Assembly: GCA_964609155.1 (NCBI GenBank)
Contig: CAZSRF010000004.1
Span: 1 to 64,000 of the forward strand
DNA length: 64,000 bases
DNA from: JAGOUU01 sp964609155
GTDB lineage: Bacteria > Pseudomonadota > Gammaproteobacteria > JAGOUU01
Direction: 5' to 3'
Shown: in pieces, positions 18,773 through 32,041 of the stretch
Layout: each line of letters starts with the position of its first letter
Position numbering within the stretch: position 1 is the first letter of the stretch
Translations under genes and position numbers: made by a program
Notes under the pieces: model-generated
The model's input: only the letters and a program-made list of their open reading frames with translations
What the model was told of the DNA's origin: nothing
The model's database searches: none

Positions 18773-18801
18773 TTGAATACTTAATAACTAACTTATATAA
18801 T
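18773..18801 (+). promoter_or_regulatory. Strong sigma70-type promoter
   Basis: TTGAAT (18773-18778) and TATAAT (18796-18801) are 17 bp apart, 31 bp before the ATG of the 268-aa orphan. The -10 is perfect and the -35 is one of the better ones in the window. Confidence 0.65.
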
Positions 18802-18832
18802 TACCGTTAGCTGTACTAGCATTATTCAAACT

Positions 18833-19639
18833 ATGACTGATTTATGGATATCTGAGTGGCCTATAACTAATTACATTATCAATAGGTTACTTACTGGTAA
18901 TAAATCTATTGATAATGTAACGCATTGTGTCTTGAAAAGATTTATTGAAGGATTTAGCAGATCTATTATTTTAACGGGCCAGCAAAGCATCAAAGCCTCT
19001 TACTTGGATAGTGAAACAGAGATTACAACAGCGATTCAATTATATCAATATCATTCATTCTTAAACACCCTAGAATATTGCCGAAATAATAATGAGAGCG
19101 CTTACGACAGCGTAAAATTAATTACCTTTCTTAAAAATAAACACACTGTTGAATCTATTAATGCCACTATTAATGAATTAAATCCATATGTGACAAAGTG
19201 TTATCTTATTTTATTAACTAGCCTTCTTCAGGAGGATGATTTAGATCCCATCGTCCATCAACTCTTACTTGAGTTATTAATAGCTTGCTTAAGAAAAATA
19301 AATATTTCATTTCTTTCTTATCTCTTAGATACAAATAAAAAACAAGAATCATCTAATTATTGGGAAACCCTAATGGCCATAAATAGTTATCTTGTAGCTT
19401 ATTTTATCTTTACCCATTATCCACAGCGTAGCGAAGAAACAAGATATTATTTAAATAGAGCGTTATCTGATCTCACAATAGTCGAAGAATATGCAGCGCC
19501 AAATTCGACTGATAAATTAAATGTTATCCAGGCATTTGGTAATATTTATAGTGGATTTGCTATCCGCTCTTCAGATGAACTTAAACAATTAATAACTAAT
19601 TTGCAAAATAGGCTACCACAAGACTTTATTAAAGAATAA
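18833..19639 (+). CDS. Orphan 268-aa helical protein
   Basis: I do not recognise this protein. It has no signal peptide and no clear membrane segment, though it is Leu/Ile-rich and predicted all-helical, with a hydrophobic helix around VTKCYLILLTSLL and another at HQLLLELLIACL. It might be an alpha-solenoid, but no repeat consensus is clear. It is the only plus-strand gene between the orphan paralogues and glmS, has its own good promoter, and ends 15 bp from the glmS stop on the other strand. Confidence 0.6.
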   Translation: MTDLWISEWPITNYIINRLLTGNKSIDNVTHCVLKRFIEGFSRSIILTGQQSIKASYLDSETEITTAIQLYQYHSFLNTLEYCRNNNESAYDSVKLITFLKNKHTVESINATINELNPYVTKCYLILLTSLLQEDDLDPIVHQLLLELLIACLRKINISFLSYLLDTNKKQESSNYWETLMAINSYLVAYFIFTHYPQRSEETRYYLNRALSDLTIVEEYAAPNSTDKLNVIQAFGNIYSGFAIRSSDELKQLITNLQNRLPQDFIKE

Positions 19640-19654
19640 ATCTAGTGTTTAAAT

Positions 19655-21508
19655 TTATTCGACAGTCACTGATTTCGCCAAATTTCTTGGTTTATCAATA
19701 TCTGTACCCCGCAGAGCAGCTATATGATAAGCTAATAGCTGCATTGGTATAGTATATAATAATGGCTTAATTAACTCATTGCCACTTGATATGTTTAGTA
19801 AACTTGGTAAAAAACATATGTGTTTAGTAAGTTTAGAATAATCAATTTTAGTTCCCTGCTCTGCAAAGATAAATAACTCTCCACCTCTTGATCGAACTTC
19901 TTGCAAATTAGCCAACATTTTTTCTTGATATTCATCGTTAGATACTAAGGCTATTACTGGCATATTTTCATCTATTAAAGCCAGTGGCCCATGCTTTAAT
20001 TCTCCCGCTGGATAACATTCTGCATGTATATAAGAAATTTCTTTTAGTTTTAACGCTCCCTCTAAAGCTATGGGGTAACTAGGTCCTCTGCCTAAAAATA
20101 AAGCATGATGCTTATTTTGAAAAAAAGTTGCAAAGTTTTTTATTTGCCCTTCTAATTCTAAACTTTCTGTAAGTAATCTTGGTAGTAAATGTAAAGCACC
20201 TGTGACTTCTTGTTCATTTAAAATATCAGATTGATTATTATCTCTTTTACTTAAACATACCGTCAACATTAATAACCCAAGTAACTGCGTAAGAAAACCC
20301 TTGGTAGAAGCAACACCTATCTCAACTCCAGCCCTAGTATGCATCACTATATCGGCTTGTCTCGCCAAATTGCTATGCGGCACATTACAGATAGCAAGAA
20401 TTCCTAGATAAGCATGTTTTTTTGCTAATTGTACCGCAGCTAAAGTGTCTGCAGTTTCTCCAGACTGGGAAATGGCAACAAAAATTGTATTGTTTAGTAC
20501 AACAGGTTTAACCATTCTGTATTCACTTGCAAAAGATATAACACAAGGAATGCCGACCCATTTTTCAATCCAATATTTAGCAACCATAGCTGCATGGTAA
20601 CTGGATCCACAAGCAACAAATTGAATCGCTCGCGCTTTATCAAAGATATTTTTACCATCTGATCCAAACGTAGTATCTAATACATTAGTTGCAGTAATAT
20701 TACCCATTAGTGTATCTGCTATTACTAATGGCTGCTCAGCAATTTCTTTTTGCATGTAGTGCTGGTATTTTCCAAGCTCTGTAGCTGTTAAACAGGCTGT
20801 ACTCTCAGTAGGACTCTTTTTAACTTCCTTACCATTAAAGTCATAAATATTTACTTGTTTAGCCTTTAGAACAACAATTTCACCTTCATCGATAAAAATA
20901 AGATCTTTTGTAACCGGCAGAATTGCCAATAGGTCGGAAGCCACCAAATTTTCATTATCTGAAACACCTACAATTAATGGACAACCAGAAGCCACTGCAT
21001 AAATAGTTTCTGGCTCGTGAATAGATAAAACCGCAATAGCATATCCACCTTTTAGGTTGGCGACTGTAGCCTGCAAAGCTTTTAAAATATTTTTATTATT
21101 CTGGTAATTATCAAACAATAAATGAGCGATTACTTCAGTATCGGTCTCCGAATGAAATTTATAACCTTTTTTTTCTAACTCTAGCTTTATGTCATAATGA
21201 TTTTCAATAATACCATTGTGAACTATTGCAAATTCATTGTGTGAAAAAATAGGGTGGGCATTTGTTTCTGTAGGTATGCCATGGGTAGCCCACCTAGTAT
21301 GCGCTATGCCAGTTGACCCCTTACAAGGCTCTGCTAATATTTTTTCTTCTAATTTTTTTACACGACCTTTGACACGCTTTGCTATCAATTCGTTATTAAA
21401 CACACACAATCCTGCTGAATCATAACCACGATACTCCATTTGATGTAATCCATTTACCAGCACTGATGTTACGTCTTTATTAGAAGCTATTGCAATTATT
21501 CCACACAT
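19655..21508 (-). CDS. glmS: Glucosamine-fructose-6-phosphate aminotransferase
   Basis: Makes glucosamine-6-phosphate from fructose-6-phosphate and glutamine, the first step to UDP-GlcNAc for peptidoglycan and lipid A. At 617 aa it is full length. The N-terminal glutaminase has catalytic Cys2 (MCGIIAIAS), YRGYDSAG and HTRWATHG; two SIS domains follow (SQSGETADTLAA; GRGPSYPIALEGALKLKEISY), and the C-terminus ends in the conserved LAKSVTVE. It lies 17 bp after glmU, which catalyses later steps of the same pathway. I see no glmS-ribozyme-like sequence, as expected in a gammaproteobacterium. Confidence 0.97.
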   Translation of the reverse strand: MCGIIAIASNKDVTSVLVNGLHQMEYRGYDSAGLCVFNNELIAKRVKGRVKKLEEKILAEPCKGSTGIAHTRWATHGIPTETNAHPIFSHNEFAIVHNGIIENHYDIKLELEKKGYKFHSETDTEVIAHLLFDNYQNNKNILKALQATVANLKGGYAIAVLSIHEPETIYAVASGCPLIVGVSDNENLVASDLLAILPVTKDLIFIDEGEIVVLKAKQVNIYDFNGKEVKKSPTESTACLTATELGKYQHYMQKEIAEQPLVIADTLMGNITATNVLDTTFGSDGKNIFDKARAIQFVACGSSYHAAMVAKYWIEKWVGIPCVISFASEYRMVKPVVLNNTIFVAISQSGETADTLAAVQLAKKHAYLGILAICNVPHSNLARQADIVMHTRAGVEIGVASTKGFLTQLLGLLMLTVCLSKRDNNQSDILNEQEVTGALHLLPRLLTESLELEGQIKNFATFFQNKHHALFLGRGPSYPIALEGALKLKEISYIHAECYPAGELKHGPLALIDENMPVIALVSNDEYQEKMLANLQEVRSRGGELFIFAEQGTKIDYSKLTKHICFLPSLLNISSGNELIKPLLYTIPMQLLAYHIAALRGTDIDKPRNLAKSVTVE

Positions 21509-21525
21509 ATATATTTATATTTTTT

Positions 21526-22956
21526 TTAAGATTCAGAGGATTTTATTGATTGAGACTTATCTGATGTTCTATTCCAATTTTCTATTGTCGTCTGCTTACC
21601 ACGCGCAACTGTCAGTTTACCTTCTGGTACATTTTTTGATACTGTTGAGCCTGCACCAATAGTTGCATTACTTCCTACACTTATAGGAGCAATCAGGGAA
21701 GTATTAGATCCTATAAATGCGTTATCTCCAATAATTGTCTGGTGTTTTTTAACACCATCATAATTACACGTTATAGTCCCTGCACCTATGTTAACATTTT
21801 TTCCAATAGTACTGTCACCAATATAACTTAAATGATTTACTTTAGATCCTTGCGCTACAATAGAAGATTTAACTTCTACAAAATTACCTATATGTACTTT
21901 ATTTTCTAATAATGTATTCGGTCTGAGCCTAGCGAAGGGACCAATAATGCAATCATTGTTTATTATGCTATTTTCAATAAGCGAATATGGTTTAACATGA
22001 ACGTTATCGCCTAACTTAACGTTTCTTAATATACAACCGGCTTCAATTAAACAATTTTTTCCTAGGCTAACCTCTCCCTCAAAAATACAATTAATATCAA
22101 TGACACAATCAAGATCACAGGTTAATTTACCTCGTATATCAACACGATCAGGATCTATAATATTAACGCCGTTGTGTAACAGCTCTTTTGCCTTATTTAA
22201 CTGATAATGTCTCTCTGCTGAAGCCAACTGTACAAGATTGTTTACACCAGTATAATTCTCCTGATTAAATACTGTCGCTGTTACAATATCAATGTCTTCA
22301 AGAAGAGCTAGCTTAATAATATCTGTTAGATAATACTCACCTTGAGAGTTTTCTGTTTTTATATTACTTAATAATTTAGTTACAACAGGATATGGTAATA
22401 AAAAAATCCCTGTATTAACTTCACAAAGTGCTTTCTGTTGATCGGTTGCATCTTTTTCTTCAACAATATCAATTAAGTTATTATTATTGTCTCTAATTAT
22501 TCTGCCTAACCCTTGAGGATTTTTTGCTTCTAACGTCAACAATCCAAGCTGCTGTGGTTTTTCATTGGTGATTTCTAGCAACTTTTGAATATCTTTCTTA
22601 TTTATTAAGGGAACATCACCATTTAAAATCAAAACTTGAGTTATTTTTTGACGCGTTAGTTCTTGTTTAAGCATGGCTATTGACATCGATACTGCATGCC
22701 CTGTACCTAGTTGTTCAGACTGTTCCACCCATAATAGTTGAGTGCTCTCTGGAGATTCTGTTAAAAGAGTAGACTTTAATAATTCTAAGTGATTTTTTTG
22801 ATGGACCACAGCACAAAGAGCATGGTGGATTTCTTCCACACAATGTAATATATGCCCCAGTAGAGTACATCCTGCTAAACGGTGTAACACCTTAGGCTTA
22901 GCAGATTTCATTCTTGTGCCATTACCTGCTGCTAAAATAATAATAGCTAATGCCAT
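21526..22956 (-). CDS. glmU: Bifunctional GlcN-1-P acetyltransferase / GlcNAc-1-P uridyltransferase
   Basis: The 476-aa enzyme makes UDP-GlcNAc. The N-terminal uridyltransferase has LAAGNGTRMKSAKPKVLHRL and the GDVPL metal motif. The C-terminal acetyltransferase is a left-handed beta-helix of hexapeptide repeats (VKLGDNVHVKPYSLIENS; IGAGTITCNYDGVKKHQT). It is about 20 residues longer than E. coli GlmU, with a Ser/Lys-rich tail. It starts directly after the atpC stop (no gap), at the end of the atp operon, the standard gammaproteobacterial arrangement. Confidence 0.96.
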   Translation of the reverse strand: MALAIIILAAGNGTRMKSAKPKVLHRLAGCTLLGHILHCVEEIHHALCAVVHQKNHLELLKSTLLTESPESTQLLWVEQSEQLGTGHAVSMSIAMLKQELTRQKITQVLILNGDVPLINKKDIQKLLEITNEKPQQLGLLTLEAKNPQGLGRIIRDNNNNLIDIVEEKDATDQQKALCEVNTGIFLLPYPVVTKLLSNIKTENSQGEYYLTDIIKLALLEDIDIVTATVFNQENYTGVNNLVQLASAERHYQLNKAKELLHNGVNIIDPDRVDIRGKLTCDLDCVIDINCIFEGEVSLGKNCLIEAGCILRNVKLGDNVHVKPYSLIENSIINNDCIIGPFARLRPNTLLENKVHIGNFVEVKSSIVAQGSKVNHLSYIGDSTIGKNVNIGAGTITCNYDGVKKHQTIIGDNAFIGSNTSLIAPISVGSNATIGAGSTVSKNVPEGKLTVARGKQTTIENWNRTSDKSQSIKSSES

Positions 22957-23403
22957 TTAAGATCTTCTTTTTTCCATTTGATTTTTGTATCTTTTTAGCG
23001 CTCTTAGCTGCGCTAAAGATTGTGCTAATTGTGCTTGTAGCATTGCATAATCTAATTTTGCAGTTTTATCTGCTAACAACCTTTGGGCATTTTCTCGAGC
23101 TTTTTGTGCTTTTGCTTCATCAATATCTTTGGCTCGCTCAGCTTCATCTGCTAAAATTGTAACCAAGTTAGGCTGAACTTCTATAACACCACCCGCTAGA
23201 TAAAACACATCTTCGCCATTATCATGCTCAATAATAGCCTGTCCAGGTTTAAGCATAGCCAATAACGGTGCATGTCTCGGTTTAATACCTATTTCACCAT
23301 TAAAGGCAGTAGCAACAACCATTTTGGCTATCCCATTATATAATTCCCCATGAGGACCCACTACTTTAACTTGCATAGTGTGTTTTGTTGGTGTATTGGA
23401 CAT
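22957..23403 (-). CDS. atpC: ATP synthase F1 subunit epsilon
   Basis: The central-stalk subunit couples gamma rotation to F1 and inhibits hydrolysis. The 148-aa sequence has the N-terminal beta-sandwich (VVGPHGELYNGIAKMVVATA; GEIGIKPRHAPLLAMLKPG) and a C-terminal Ala/Arg-rich helical hairpin. Last gene of the atp operon, 25 bp after atpD and directly abutting glmU. Confidence 0.96.
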   Translation of the reverse strand: MSNTPTKHTMQVKVVGPHGELYNGIAKMVVATAFNGEIGIKPRHAPLLAMLKPGQAIIEHDNGEDVFYLAGGVIEVQPNLVTILADEAERAKDIDEAKAQKARENAQRLLADKTAKLDYAMLQAQLAQSLAQLRALKRYKNQMEKRRS

Positions 23404-23428
23404 ATTATATAAACTTACTAGTTAATTA

Positions 23429-24823
<1,395 letters not shown>

Positions 24824-24840
24824 TTACCTCTTATTTCTAC

Positions 24841-25701
24841 TTATACAGCCGCAGCACCAGCCACAATTTCCGATAACTCTTGTGTGATAGATGCTTGTCT
24901 TGCTTTGTTATAAACTAATTTTAAATTATCAATTACTTCTCCCGCATTATCTGAGGCTGATTTCATTGCTACCATTCTTGCAGCTTGCTCTGAAGCAATA
25001 TTTTCTACAACTGCATGATAAACTTGTGACTCAATAAATCTCACTAAAAGAAAATCCAATAGTTGCCTTGGATCTGGCTCATAAAGATAATCCCACTGAT
25101 GAGTATGCATCAGATCCTCAGCTGGAGAAATTGGTAAAACTTGTTGTAATGTAGGAACTAACGACATTGTATTAATAAAATCGCTATAGCATACAATAAG
25201 CTCATCAATTTCACATTGATCATAAGAACTTAGCATTACTTTTATACCACCAACCAAATCGTAGACAGTAGGCTTATCACCCAGATGACTTGTTGATGCC
25301 ACAATTTTAGTTTTTACTCTTTTGAAAAAAGCCTCAGCTTTATTACCAATAAGAAAACACTCTGTTTCAATTCCTTGCTTATTATACTCTTCCATGCTCT
25401 GCAAAACTTTTTTGAATAAGTTAATATTCAAACCTCCACATAAGCCTCGATCAGATGATACTATAATATAGCCTACTTTTTTTACTGTTCTTTGTTCTAA
25501 ATAAGGATGCTTAAACTCCGGATTAGTTTTTGCTAAATGTCCTGCAATATTTTGAATTGCCTTAGCAAATGGCCTGGCTTCTAGCATCACTTCTTGTGTT
25601 TTACGCATCTTACTAGCAGAAACCATCTCCATAGCCCTAGTAATTTTTTTCGTGCTTTGAACACTTTTTATTTTAGTTTTAATCTCTTTGGCGCCGGCCA
25701 T
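24841..25701 (-). CDS. atpG: ATP synthase F1 subunit gamma
   Basis: Rotor subunit of 286 aa. The conserved N-terminus ([29 protein letters not shown]) and C-terminus ([17 protein letters not shown], then [20 protein letters not shown]) form the coiled-coil shaft. The central [11 protein letters not shown] is the usual family motif. Six bases separate it from atpA. Confidence 0.97.
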   Translation of the reverse strand: MAGAKEIKTKIKSVQSTKKITRAMEMVSASKMRKTQEVMLEARPFAKAIQNIAGHLAKTNPEFKHPYLEQRTVKKVGYIIVSSDRGLCGGLNINLFKKVLQSMEEYNKQGIETECFLIGNKAEAFFKRVKTKIVASTSHLGDKPTVYDLVGGIKVMLSSYDQCEIDELIVCYSDFINTMSLVPTLQQVLPISPAEDLMHTHQWDYLYEPDPRQLLDFLLVRFIESQVYHAVVENIASEQAARMVAMKSASDNAGEVIDNLKLVYNKARQASITQELSEIVAGAAAV

Positions 25702-25707
25702 ATTGCT

Positions 25708-27252
25708 CTACCATTTGGTTGATGATTTAAAAGTTGTCAACACATTATCAAACTGTGTTTTTATTTCGTCATTGTAATCACATTCCTGATTTACTTTTTC
25801 TAACAAAGCAGCAAAATTAGCGTGAGCATGCTCAAATAAATCAGCTTCAAATGCTGTAATTTTAGCAGGTTCCACATCATCCAAATAACCTTCATTAGCA
25901 GCAAATAAACTTAACGCCATTTCTGCAACAGACAAAGGGTTATATTGACGTTGTTTTGTAACCTCCATCAAAACTTGACCACGACGTAACTGTTTACGAG
26001 TAGCCTCATCTAAATCAGACGCAAATTGAGCAAAAGATTCTAGATCTCTATATTGTGCAAGTGCTAAACGCATACCACCACCAAGTTTCTTAATGATCTT
26101 GGTTTGTGCAGCACCACCCACTCTTGATACAGATAAACCCGCATTAATAGCCGGCCTAAATCCTGAGTTAAATAAACTAGTTTCAAGATAAATTTGTCCA
26201 TCCGTAATTGAAATGACATTTGTTGGTACAAACGCAGATACGTCACCTGCTTGTGTCTCAATAATTGGCAGTGCAGTCAAAGAACCTGTCTTACCTTTTA
26301 CCTGGCCATTAGTAATCTTTTCAATATGTTCGGCATTAACACGAGCTGCACGTTCCAGTAATCTAGAGTGTAAATAAAACACATCACCAGGATAAGCTTC
26401 ACGACCTGGTGGACGTCTTAATAGCAAAGAAATCTGTCTGTATGCCCATGCTTGCTTAGTTAAATCATCATAAATAATTAAAGCATCTTCGCCTTTATCT
26501 CTAAAGTATTCTCCCATAGCACAACCTGAAAATGGTGCTATAAATTGCATAGCAGCAGGATCGGATGCAGTTGCAGCTACTATAGTAGTATATTCTAAAG
26601 CACCATGCTCTTCTAATTTTCTTACAACATTAGCAATAGATGATGCTTTTTGTCCAATAGCAACATAAATACATTTAATACCAGAGTGTCTTTGATTAAT
26701 AATGGCATCAACCGCTAAAGCTGTTTTACCTGTTTGCCTGTCACCGATGATCAACTCTCTTTGACCACGTCCTAATGGTATTAAAGCATCAACAGATTTT
26801 AACCCTGTTTGCACAGGTTGATTTACTGATTGACGCTCGATAACGCCTGGAGCAACCTTTTCAATTGCTGACGTTTGTTTGTAATTAATTGGACCTTTGC
26901 CATCTATAGGGTTACCTAATGCATCAACTACACGCCCTAATAGTGGTTCACCAACTGGTACTTCAAGAATTTTACCTGTACATCTAGCCTTTTGCCCTTC
27001 TGCAAGATTCTCAGTTTTTCCTAAGACTACAGCACCAACTGAATCCTGTTCAAGGTTAAGCGCAAGACCATAGGTTTTATTTTCAAATTCAATCATCTCA
27101 CCTTGCATAACGTCATCCAGGCCGTGTAAACGCACGATACCATCTGATAGACTGCTTATTGTTCCTTCAGTATTCGCCTCTGACACTAATTCAAAAGAAT
27201 CAATTCGTTGTTTGATTAATTCACTAATTTCAGAAGCTTTCAATGGTTGCAT
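25708..27252 (-). CDS. atpA: ATP synthase F1 subunit alpha
   Basis: Non-catalytic nucleotide-binding subunit, 514 aa. The P-loop is GDRQTGKTA, Walker B is [12 protein letters not shown], and the signature [17 protein letters not shown], containing the alpha-subunit arginine, is intact. It follows atpH after 56 bp. Confidence 0.98.
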   Translation of the reverse strand: MQPLKASEISELIKQRIDSFELVSEANTEGTISSLSDGIVRLHGLDDVMQGEMIEFENKTYGLALNLEQDSVGAVVLGKTENLAEGQKARCTGKILEVPVGEPLLGRVVDALGNPIDGKGPINYKQTSAIEKVAPGVIERQSVNQPVQTGLKSVDALIPLGRGQRELIIGDRQTGKTALAVDAIINQRHSGIKCIYVAIGQKASSIANVVRKLEEHGALEYTTIVAATASDPAAMQFIAPFSGCAMGEYFRDKGEDALIIYDDLTKQAWAYRQISLLLRRPPGREAYPGDVFYLHSRLLERAARVNAEHIEKITNGQVKGKTGSLTALPIIETQAGDVSAFVPTNVISITDGQIYLETSLFNSGFRPAINAGLSVSRVGGAAQTKIIKKLGGGMRLALAQYRDLESFAQFASDLDEATRKQLRRGQVLMEVTKQRQYNPLSVAEMALSLFAANEGYLDDVEPAKITAFEADLFEHAHANFAALLEKVNQECDYNDEIKTQFDNVLTTFKSSTKW

Positions 27253-27308
27253 ATTAAGTTAACCTCTTAATAATATATTATCTATGTTCTTATTTATCTT
27301 GTTTTTAT

Positions 27309-27851
27309 TTACGCTGCAAGTTTGGATTGTAATTTGCTAAGCATATGTTGAACTGAAGCATCTATAACTAGATCACCCATCTTTACTACCAAACCACCTA
27401 TTAATTCAGGTTGAACAGCAAAACTTACTTCAACCTTAGTATTATTTTTTTTAGTTAATGTATTTTTAATGAGTTCTTGCTGGCTGTTATCTAAATCAAC
27501 TGCAGATATTACAGTAATTTTAGCCACTTGTTCATGCTTTGCCTTAAGCTCATTAAAAAGCTCATTAATCTCTGGAAACAACTCTAATCTATCATACACA
27601 GCAACAACGCTAATAAAATTACAAAGTTTTTTATAACTTTTAGAGTCTTTATTTATAAACGATCCAAAAAGCTCCGCTAAAGTTTTATCAGTATATTTTG
27701 GGTCATTTATTATTTTAATGACCTGTTTATTTTTACTTACTTCGCTAAGATTAGCTAATAGAATAGACCACTCATCAAGGCAACCATATTCAACAGCATA
27801 GCTAAATGCAGCTTTGGCATAGGGGCGAGCCAAAGTTAGTTTTTCTGTCAT
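27309..27851 (-). CDS. atpH: ATP synthase F1 subunit delta
   Basis: Peripheral-stalk subunit of 180 aa linking F1 to the b-subunit dimer. The N-terminal helical bundle begins LARPYAKAAFSYA and the C-terminus ends in the typical IGGLVVKMGDLVIDASVQ followed by LSKL. It lies 15 bp after atpF. Confidence 0.96.
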   Translation of the reverse strand: MTEKLTLARPYAKAAFSYAVEYGCLDEWSILLANLSEVSKNKQVIKIINDPKYTDKTLAELFGSFINKDSKSYKKLCNFISVVAVYDRLELFPEINELFNELKAKHEQVAKITVISAVDLDNSQQELIKNTLTKKNNTKVEVSFAVQPELIGGLVVKMGDLVIDASVQHMLSKLQSKLAA

Positions 27852-27866
27852 GATAAAGTTTCCAAA

Positions 27867-28340
27867 TTATAAACGTTGTACTAAATCTGCCAATATATCG
27901 TTTTGGGCTTTTGCATCTATTGTCTTTTTAAGGATTTTTTCTGCACCTAAAACAGCAATATTAACAACTTCTCGCTTCAGTTCTTCGCGTAATTTTATTT
28001 CCTGCTGTTTTATTTCAGATTTCGCCTGTAATAAGATTTGGTCCTGCTTTGCACGCGCAGCAGCCTCAGCTTCTTCTAAAATAACATTAGCTCTTTGATG
28101 AGCTTTTTCTATTATTTCAGACGCACTCTGTCTTGCACGACTCAATTGCGCCTCAGCTTGCTCATGAGCTTTTTTAAGCTCATAATGCCCGCGCTCAGCG
28201 GCAGCCAAACCATCTGCAATAACCTGCTCACGTTTATCCATGGCGCCTATGATTAGAGGCCAAACAAATCGCATGGTAAACCAAACAAAAATACCAAAAG
28301 TAATTGCTTGACCAAATAAACTTGACAATAGAATACTCAT
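27867..28340 (-). CDS. atpF: ATP synthase Fo subunit b
   Basis: Stator subunit of 157 aa with one N-terminal transmembrane helix ([18 protein letters not shown]) and a long charged Ala/Glu/Lys helix that forms the right-handed coiled coil of the peripheral stalk. Standard length; between atpE and atpH as expected. Confidence 0.96.
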   Translation of the reverse strand: MSILLSSLFGQAITFGIFVWFTMRFVWPLIIGAMDKREQVIADGLAAAERGHYELKKAHEQAEAQLSRARQSASEIIEKAHQRANVILEEAEAAARAKQDQILLQAKSEIKQQEIKLREELKREVVNIAVLGAEKILKKTIDAKAQNDILADLVQRL

Positions 28341-28405
28341 CTTTAGGCCTCCCTTATATTAAATTAAATAATTACTTTAATATAAGAATAACGTGTTATA
28401 AATTA

Positions 28406-28735
<330 letters not shown>

Positions 28736-28866
28736 TTATTGTTTTAATTTCTAAAATATACCTAAAATTATGTTAAGTGCAATCATACAATATATCAGCC
28801 CCTAATGAAATATTACAATGAAAGTTTTAACAAATTATTTATTATTAATTACATCTATGCCGGCTG

Positions 28867-29676
<810 letters not shown>

Positions 29677-29701
29677 TTATTTTTATATAAATTTTAAATT
29701 A

Positions 29702-30160
29702 TTAGATCTTACTTTTTTGTTTATTATTATTTTTAGCATTTATAAAAGGCAAGAATAATATACTAATAAACATCATAATAAACCCTATTAGCACCCCCAG
29801 CTGGTCAATATAAGTTATAGAATAACTTATACTTAACAGACAAAACACCAATGTAAACTTAAGGGTTTCAGCAAAATATATGCTGTTCAATATTTTCCTG
29901 GCATTTATAGCTCCGATATAACGAAAGCTATAATACGCATAGTAAATATTGGGTATTATAGCGCATAGAGCCCCGATAATTACCGAACCCCTTTTCTGTA
30001 AGCTACAGCCAAGTATTAGGCCAGCAAAAGTCGTTATCAATAATACAATAAACTGAAGCTTTACAAGATGCTTAACTAACGCTTTTTGCTTATCATAATA
30101 ATAAGCGTAGCCAGTTTTAACAGGCTCTTTAGGTCTATTCATGTCAATAATACAAAACAC
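29702..30160 (-). CDS. atpI: ATP synthase accessory protein AtpI
   Basis: The 152-aa protein has four hydrophobic segments with a Lys-rich C-terminal tail and the family's GSVIIGALCAIIPNIYYAYYS stretch in the second pair. AtpI aids c-ring assembly and may affect Mg transport. First gene of the atp operon, as usual, just downstream of parB on the same strand (31-bp gap). Family sequence conservation is low, so the call leans on position and topology. Confidence 0.85.
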   Translation of the reverse strand: MFCIIDMNRPKEPVKTGYAYYYDKQKALVKHLVKLQFIVLLITTFAGLILGCSLQKRGSVIIGALCAIIPNIYYAYYSFRYIGAINARKILNSIYFAETLKFTLVFCLLSISYSITYIDQLGVLIGFIMMFISILFLPFINAKNNNKQKSKI

Positions 30161-30191
30161 GTAGCGATTTTATTATTATTACTATGAGAAA

Positions 30192-31163
30192 TCAATTTAT
30201 TTTTGCAATGATTCCATCAAGCTCATCTAAGCTATAGTAATTGATAATCAGCCTACCGTGACCTGTTTTCTCATGATTAATTGTGATATTCGCGCCGAGT
30301 ATTTCAGATAGTCTTAACTGGAGAGATTTGATATTGGGATCTACTGCACCATACTGAGATTTCTTATTAAAATCTTCTTTACTATCTTTGGGTTGAGAAA
30401 GTTCTCTCGCCCAAAATTCCGCATCCCTAACGGAAGCTTTTTTAGATATTATTTTATTAGCTAAACTGTATTGCTGAGCTTGGGTCAGGGGCAATAAAGC
30501 CCTAGCATGCCCCATTTCTAGCTTACTATTCTCTAACATTTTTTGCACATCTTGATTAAGCCCTAAAAGTCTTAGTAAATTAGTAATCGTTGTTCTTGCT
30601 TTGCCTACCACTTCTGATACTTGTTGTTGTGTCATAGCAAATTCAGTTATTAGTCTTTGTAACCCCCTGGCCTCTTCAATAGGATTCAGATCCTGACGTT
30701 GGATATTTTCAACTATAGCCATAACCAAGGCTGTTTCGTCATCCACTTCCTTAATTACAACTGGTATCGTATGGAGCCCAGCCATTTGAGCAGCTCGCCA
30801 ACGGCGTTCACCTGCAATTAACTCATAATTATCAGCGTTCCTTCTAACCACTATAGGCTGAATTAACCCTTTGCTTTTTATCGAATCAGATAATTCTTGT
30901 AAACTTTCTGGCGAAAACTGCCGACGTGGCTGATATGGGGAACGTTGGATTTTTTCTATGTCAACATTCAATAATTGATTATCTTTTGATGCATACTGAA
31001 CACCAGGCTCATACTGTTTAAAATTGATTGTGTCTGATCTATCTGGTCTACCAGATAGATCTTCCTCATCTTGATCTTGTAAGATAGCTGTGTCATTCAG
31101 ACCTGTGCTGCTAAGCAAAAACTCGAGGGTCCCTTTTTTAAGACCTTTTTTTTTCAATGTCAT
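30192..31163 (-). CDS. parB: Chromosome-partitioning protein ParB
   Basis: CTP-dependent DNA clamp that loads at parS. The 323-aa sequence has the N-terminal CTP-binding fold with SPYQPRRQF and GERRWRAAQMAGL (the GERRxRA motif), ENIQRQDLNPIEEA, an HTH (TQQQVSEVVGKARTTITNLL) and a C-terminal dimerisation domain (HGRLIINYYSLDELDGII). It lies 31 bp after parA. Two cognate parS palindromes are visible within recF at 44253 and 44916. Confidence 0.97.
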   Translation of the reverse strand: MTLKKKGLKKGTLEFLLSSTGLNDTAILQDQDEEDLSGRPDRSDTINFKQYEPGVQYASKDNQLLNVDIEKIQRSPYQPRRQFSPESLQELSDSIKSKGLIQPIVVRRNADNYELIAGERRWRAAQMAGLHTIPVVIKEVDDETALVMAIVENIQRQDLNPIEEARGLQRLITEFAMTQQQVSEVVGKARTTITNLLRLLGLNQDVQKMLENSKLEMGHARALLPLTQAQQYSLANKIISKKASVRDAEFWARELSQPKDSKEDFNKKSQYGAVDPNIKSLQLRLSEILGANITINHEKTGHGRLIINYYSLDELDGIIAKIN

Positions 31164-31194
31164 TTTATGCCTTTATCTTAATTTATAGGACTAT

Positions 31195-32031
31195 TTAACC
31201 AACCTTTTCTTGTAGTGACTCTGGTACTTCTAATACCTCCAAATCATGAGGTAACTTATCTCGATGCTTACGTAAAATTTCACCAACCAATGATAAATAC
31301 GCCGCTGCTCCGCGAGAGTGTCTATCATACTCAAGTATTGTCATACCATGGCTAGGAGCCTCGGCTAAGCGCACATTTCGAGGGATTGCAGTATTAAAAA
31401 CTTTATCACCAAAATACTCAATTAGTTGTGCTGATACTTCATTGGTTAGCTTATTTCGAGGATCTGACATTGTACGCAATAACCCTTCAATCCTTAAGCT
31501 TTTGTTTGCTGCCTTTCTTATTCCGTCTATCGTCTGTATTAATGACGCTAATCCTTCTAGAGCATAATATTCACATTGAATAGGAATTAATACACTAGTA
31601 GCGGCTACTAATGCGTTTACTGTTAACATATTTAACGACGGTGGACAGTCTATTAAAATAAAATCATAGTCTGTTTGTATTTGATTTAATATATTCTTAA
31701 ATATATTTTCTTTGTTTTGAATACTAAGTAACTGAATCTCGGCACCTGTTAAATCACCATTGGCGGGAAGCAGGTCAAAACCCGCTTTGGTTTTTTTTAT
31801 AACTTTTTTAATTAAACCTTTGTCTACCACTTTTTCTAATAGTAAGTCTGTAACCGTTCCTTGTAATTCGTTTTTATTAATTCCACTCCCCATGGTGGCA
31901 TTGCCTTGTGGATCAAAATCTACTAATAACACTTTTTTTCTAGCAAATGCGAAAGCTGCAGCCAAATTAATACAACTAGTCGTCTTGCCGACACCACCTT
32001 TTTGGTTAGTCACAGCGATTATTTTTGTCAC
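31195..32031 (-). CDS. parA: Chromosome-partitioning ATPase ParA (Soj)
   Basis: The 278-aa ATPase positions ParB-parS complexes on the nucleoid. The deviant Walker A is KGGVGKTTSCINLA, with LVDFDPQGNATMG (A') and DFILIDCPPSLNMLT (Walker B). There is no N-terminal HTH extension, so it is the chromosomal Soj type. It starts 10 bp after the rsmG stop, in the usual rsmG-parA-parB order. Confidence 0.97.
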   Translation of the reverse strand: MTKIIAVTNQKGGVGKTTSCINLAAAFAFARKKVLLVDFDPQGNATMGSGINKNELQGTVTDLLLEKVVDKGLIKKVIKKTKAGFDLLPANGDLTGAEIQLLSIQNKENIFKNILNQIQTDYDFILIDCPPSLNMLTVNALVAATSVLIPIQCEYYALEGLASLIQTIDGIRKAANKSLRIEGLLRTMSDPRNKLTNEVSAQLIEYFGDKVFNTAIPRNVRLAEAPSHGMTILEYDRHSRGAAAYLSLVGEILRKHRDKLPHDLEVLEVPESLQEKVG

Positions 32032-32041
32032 ACATCTACCC

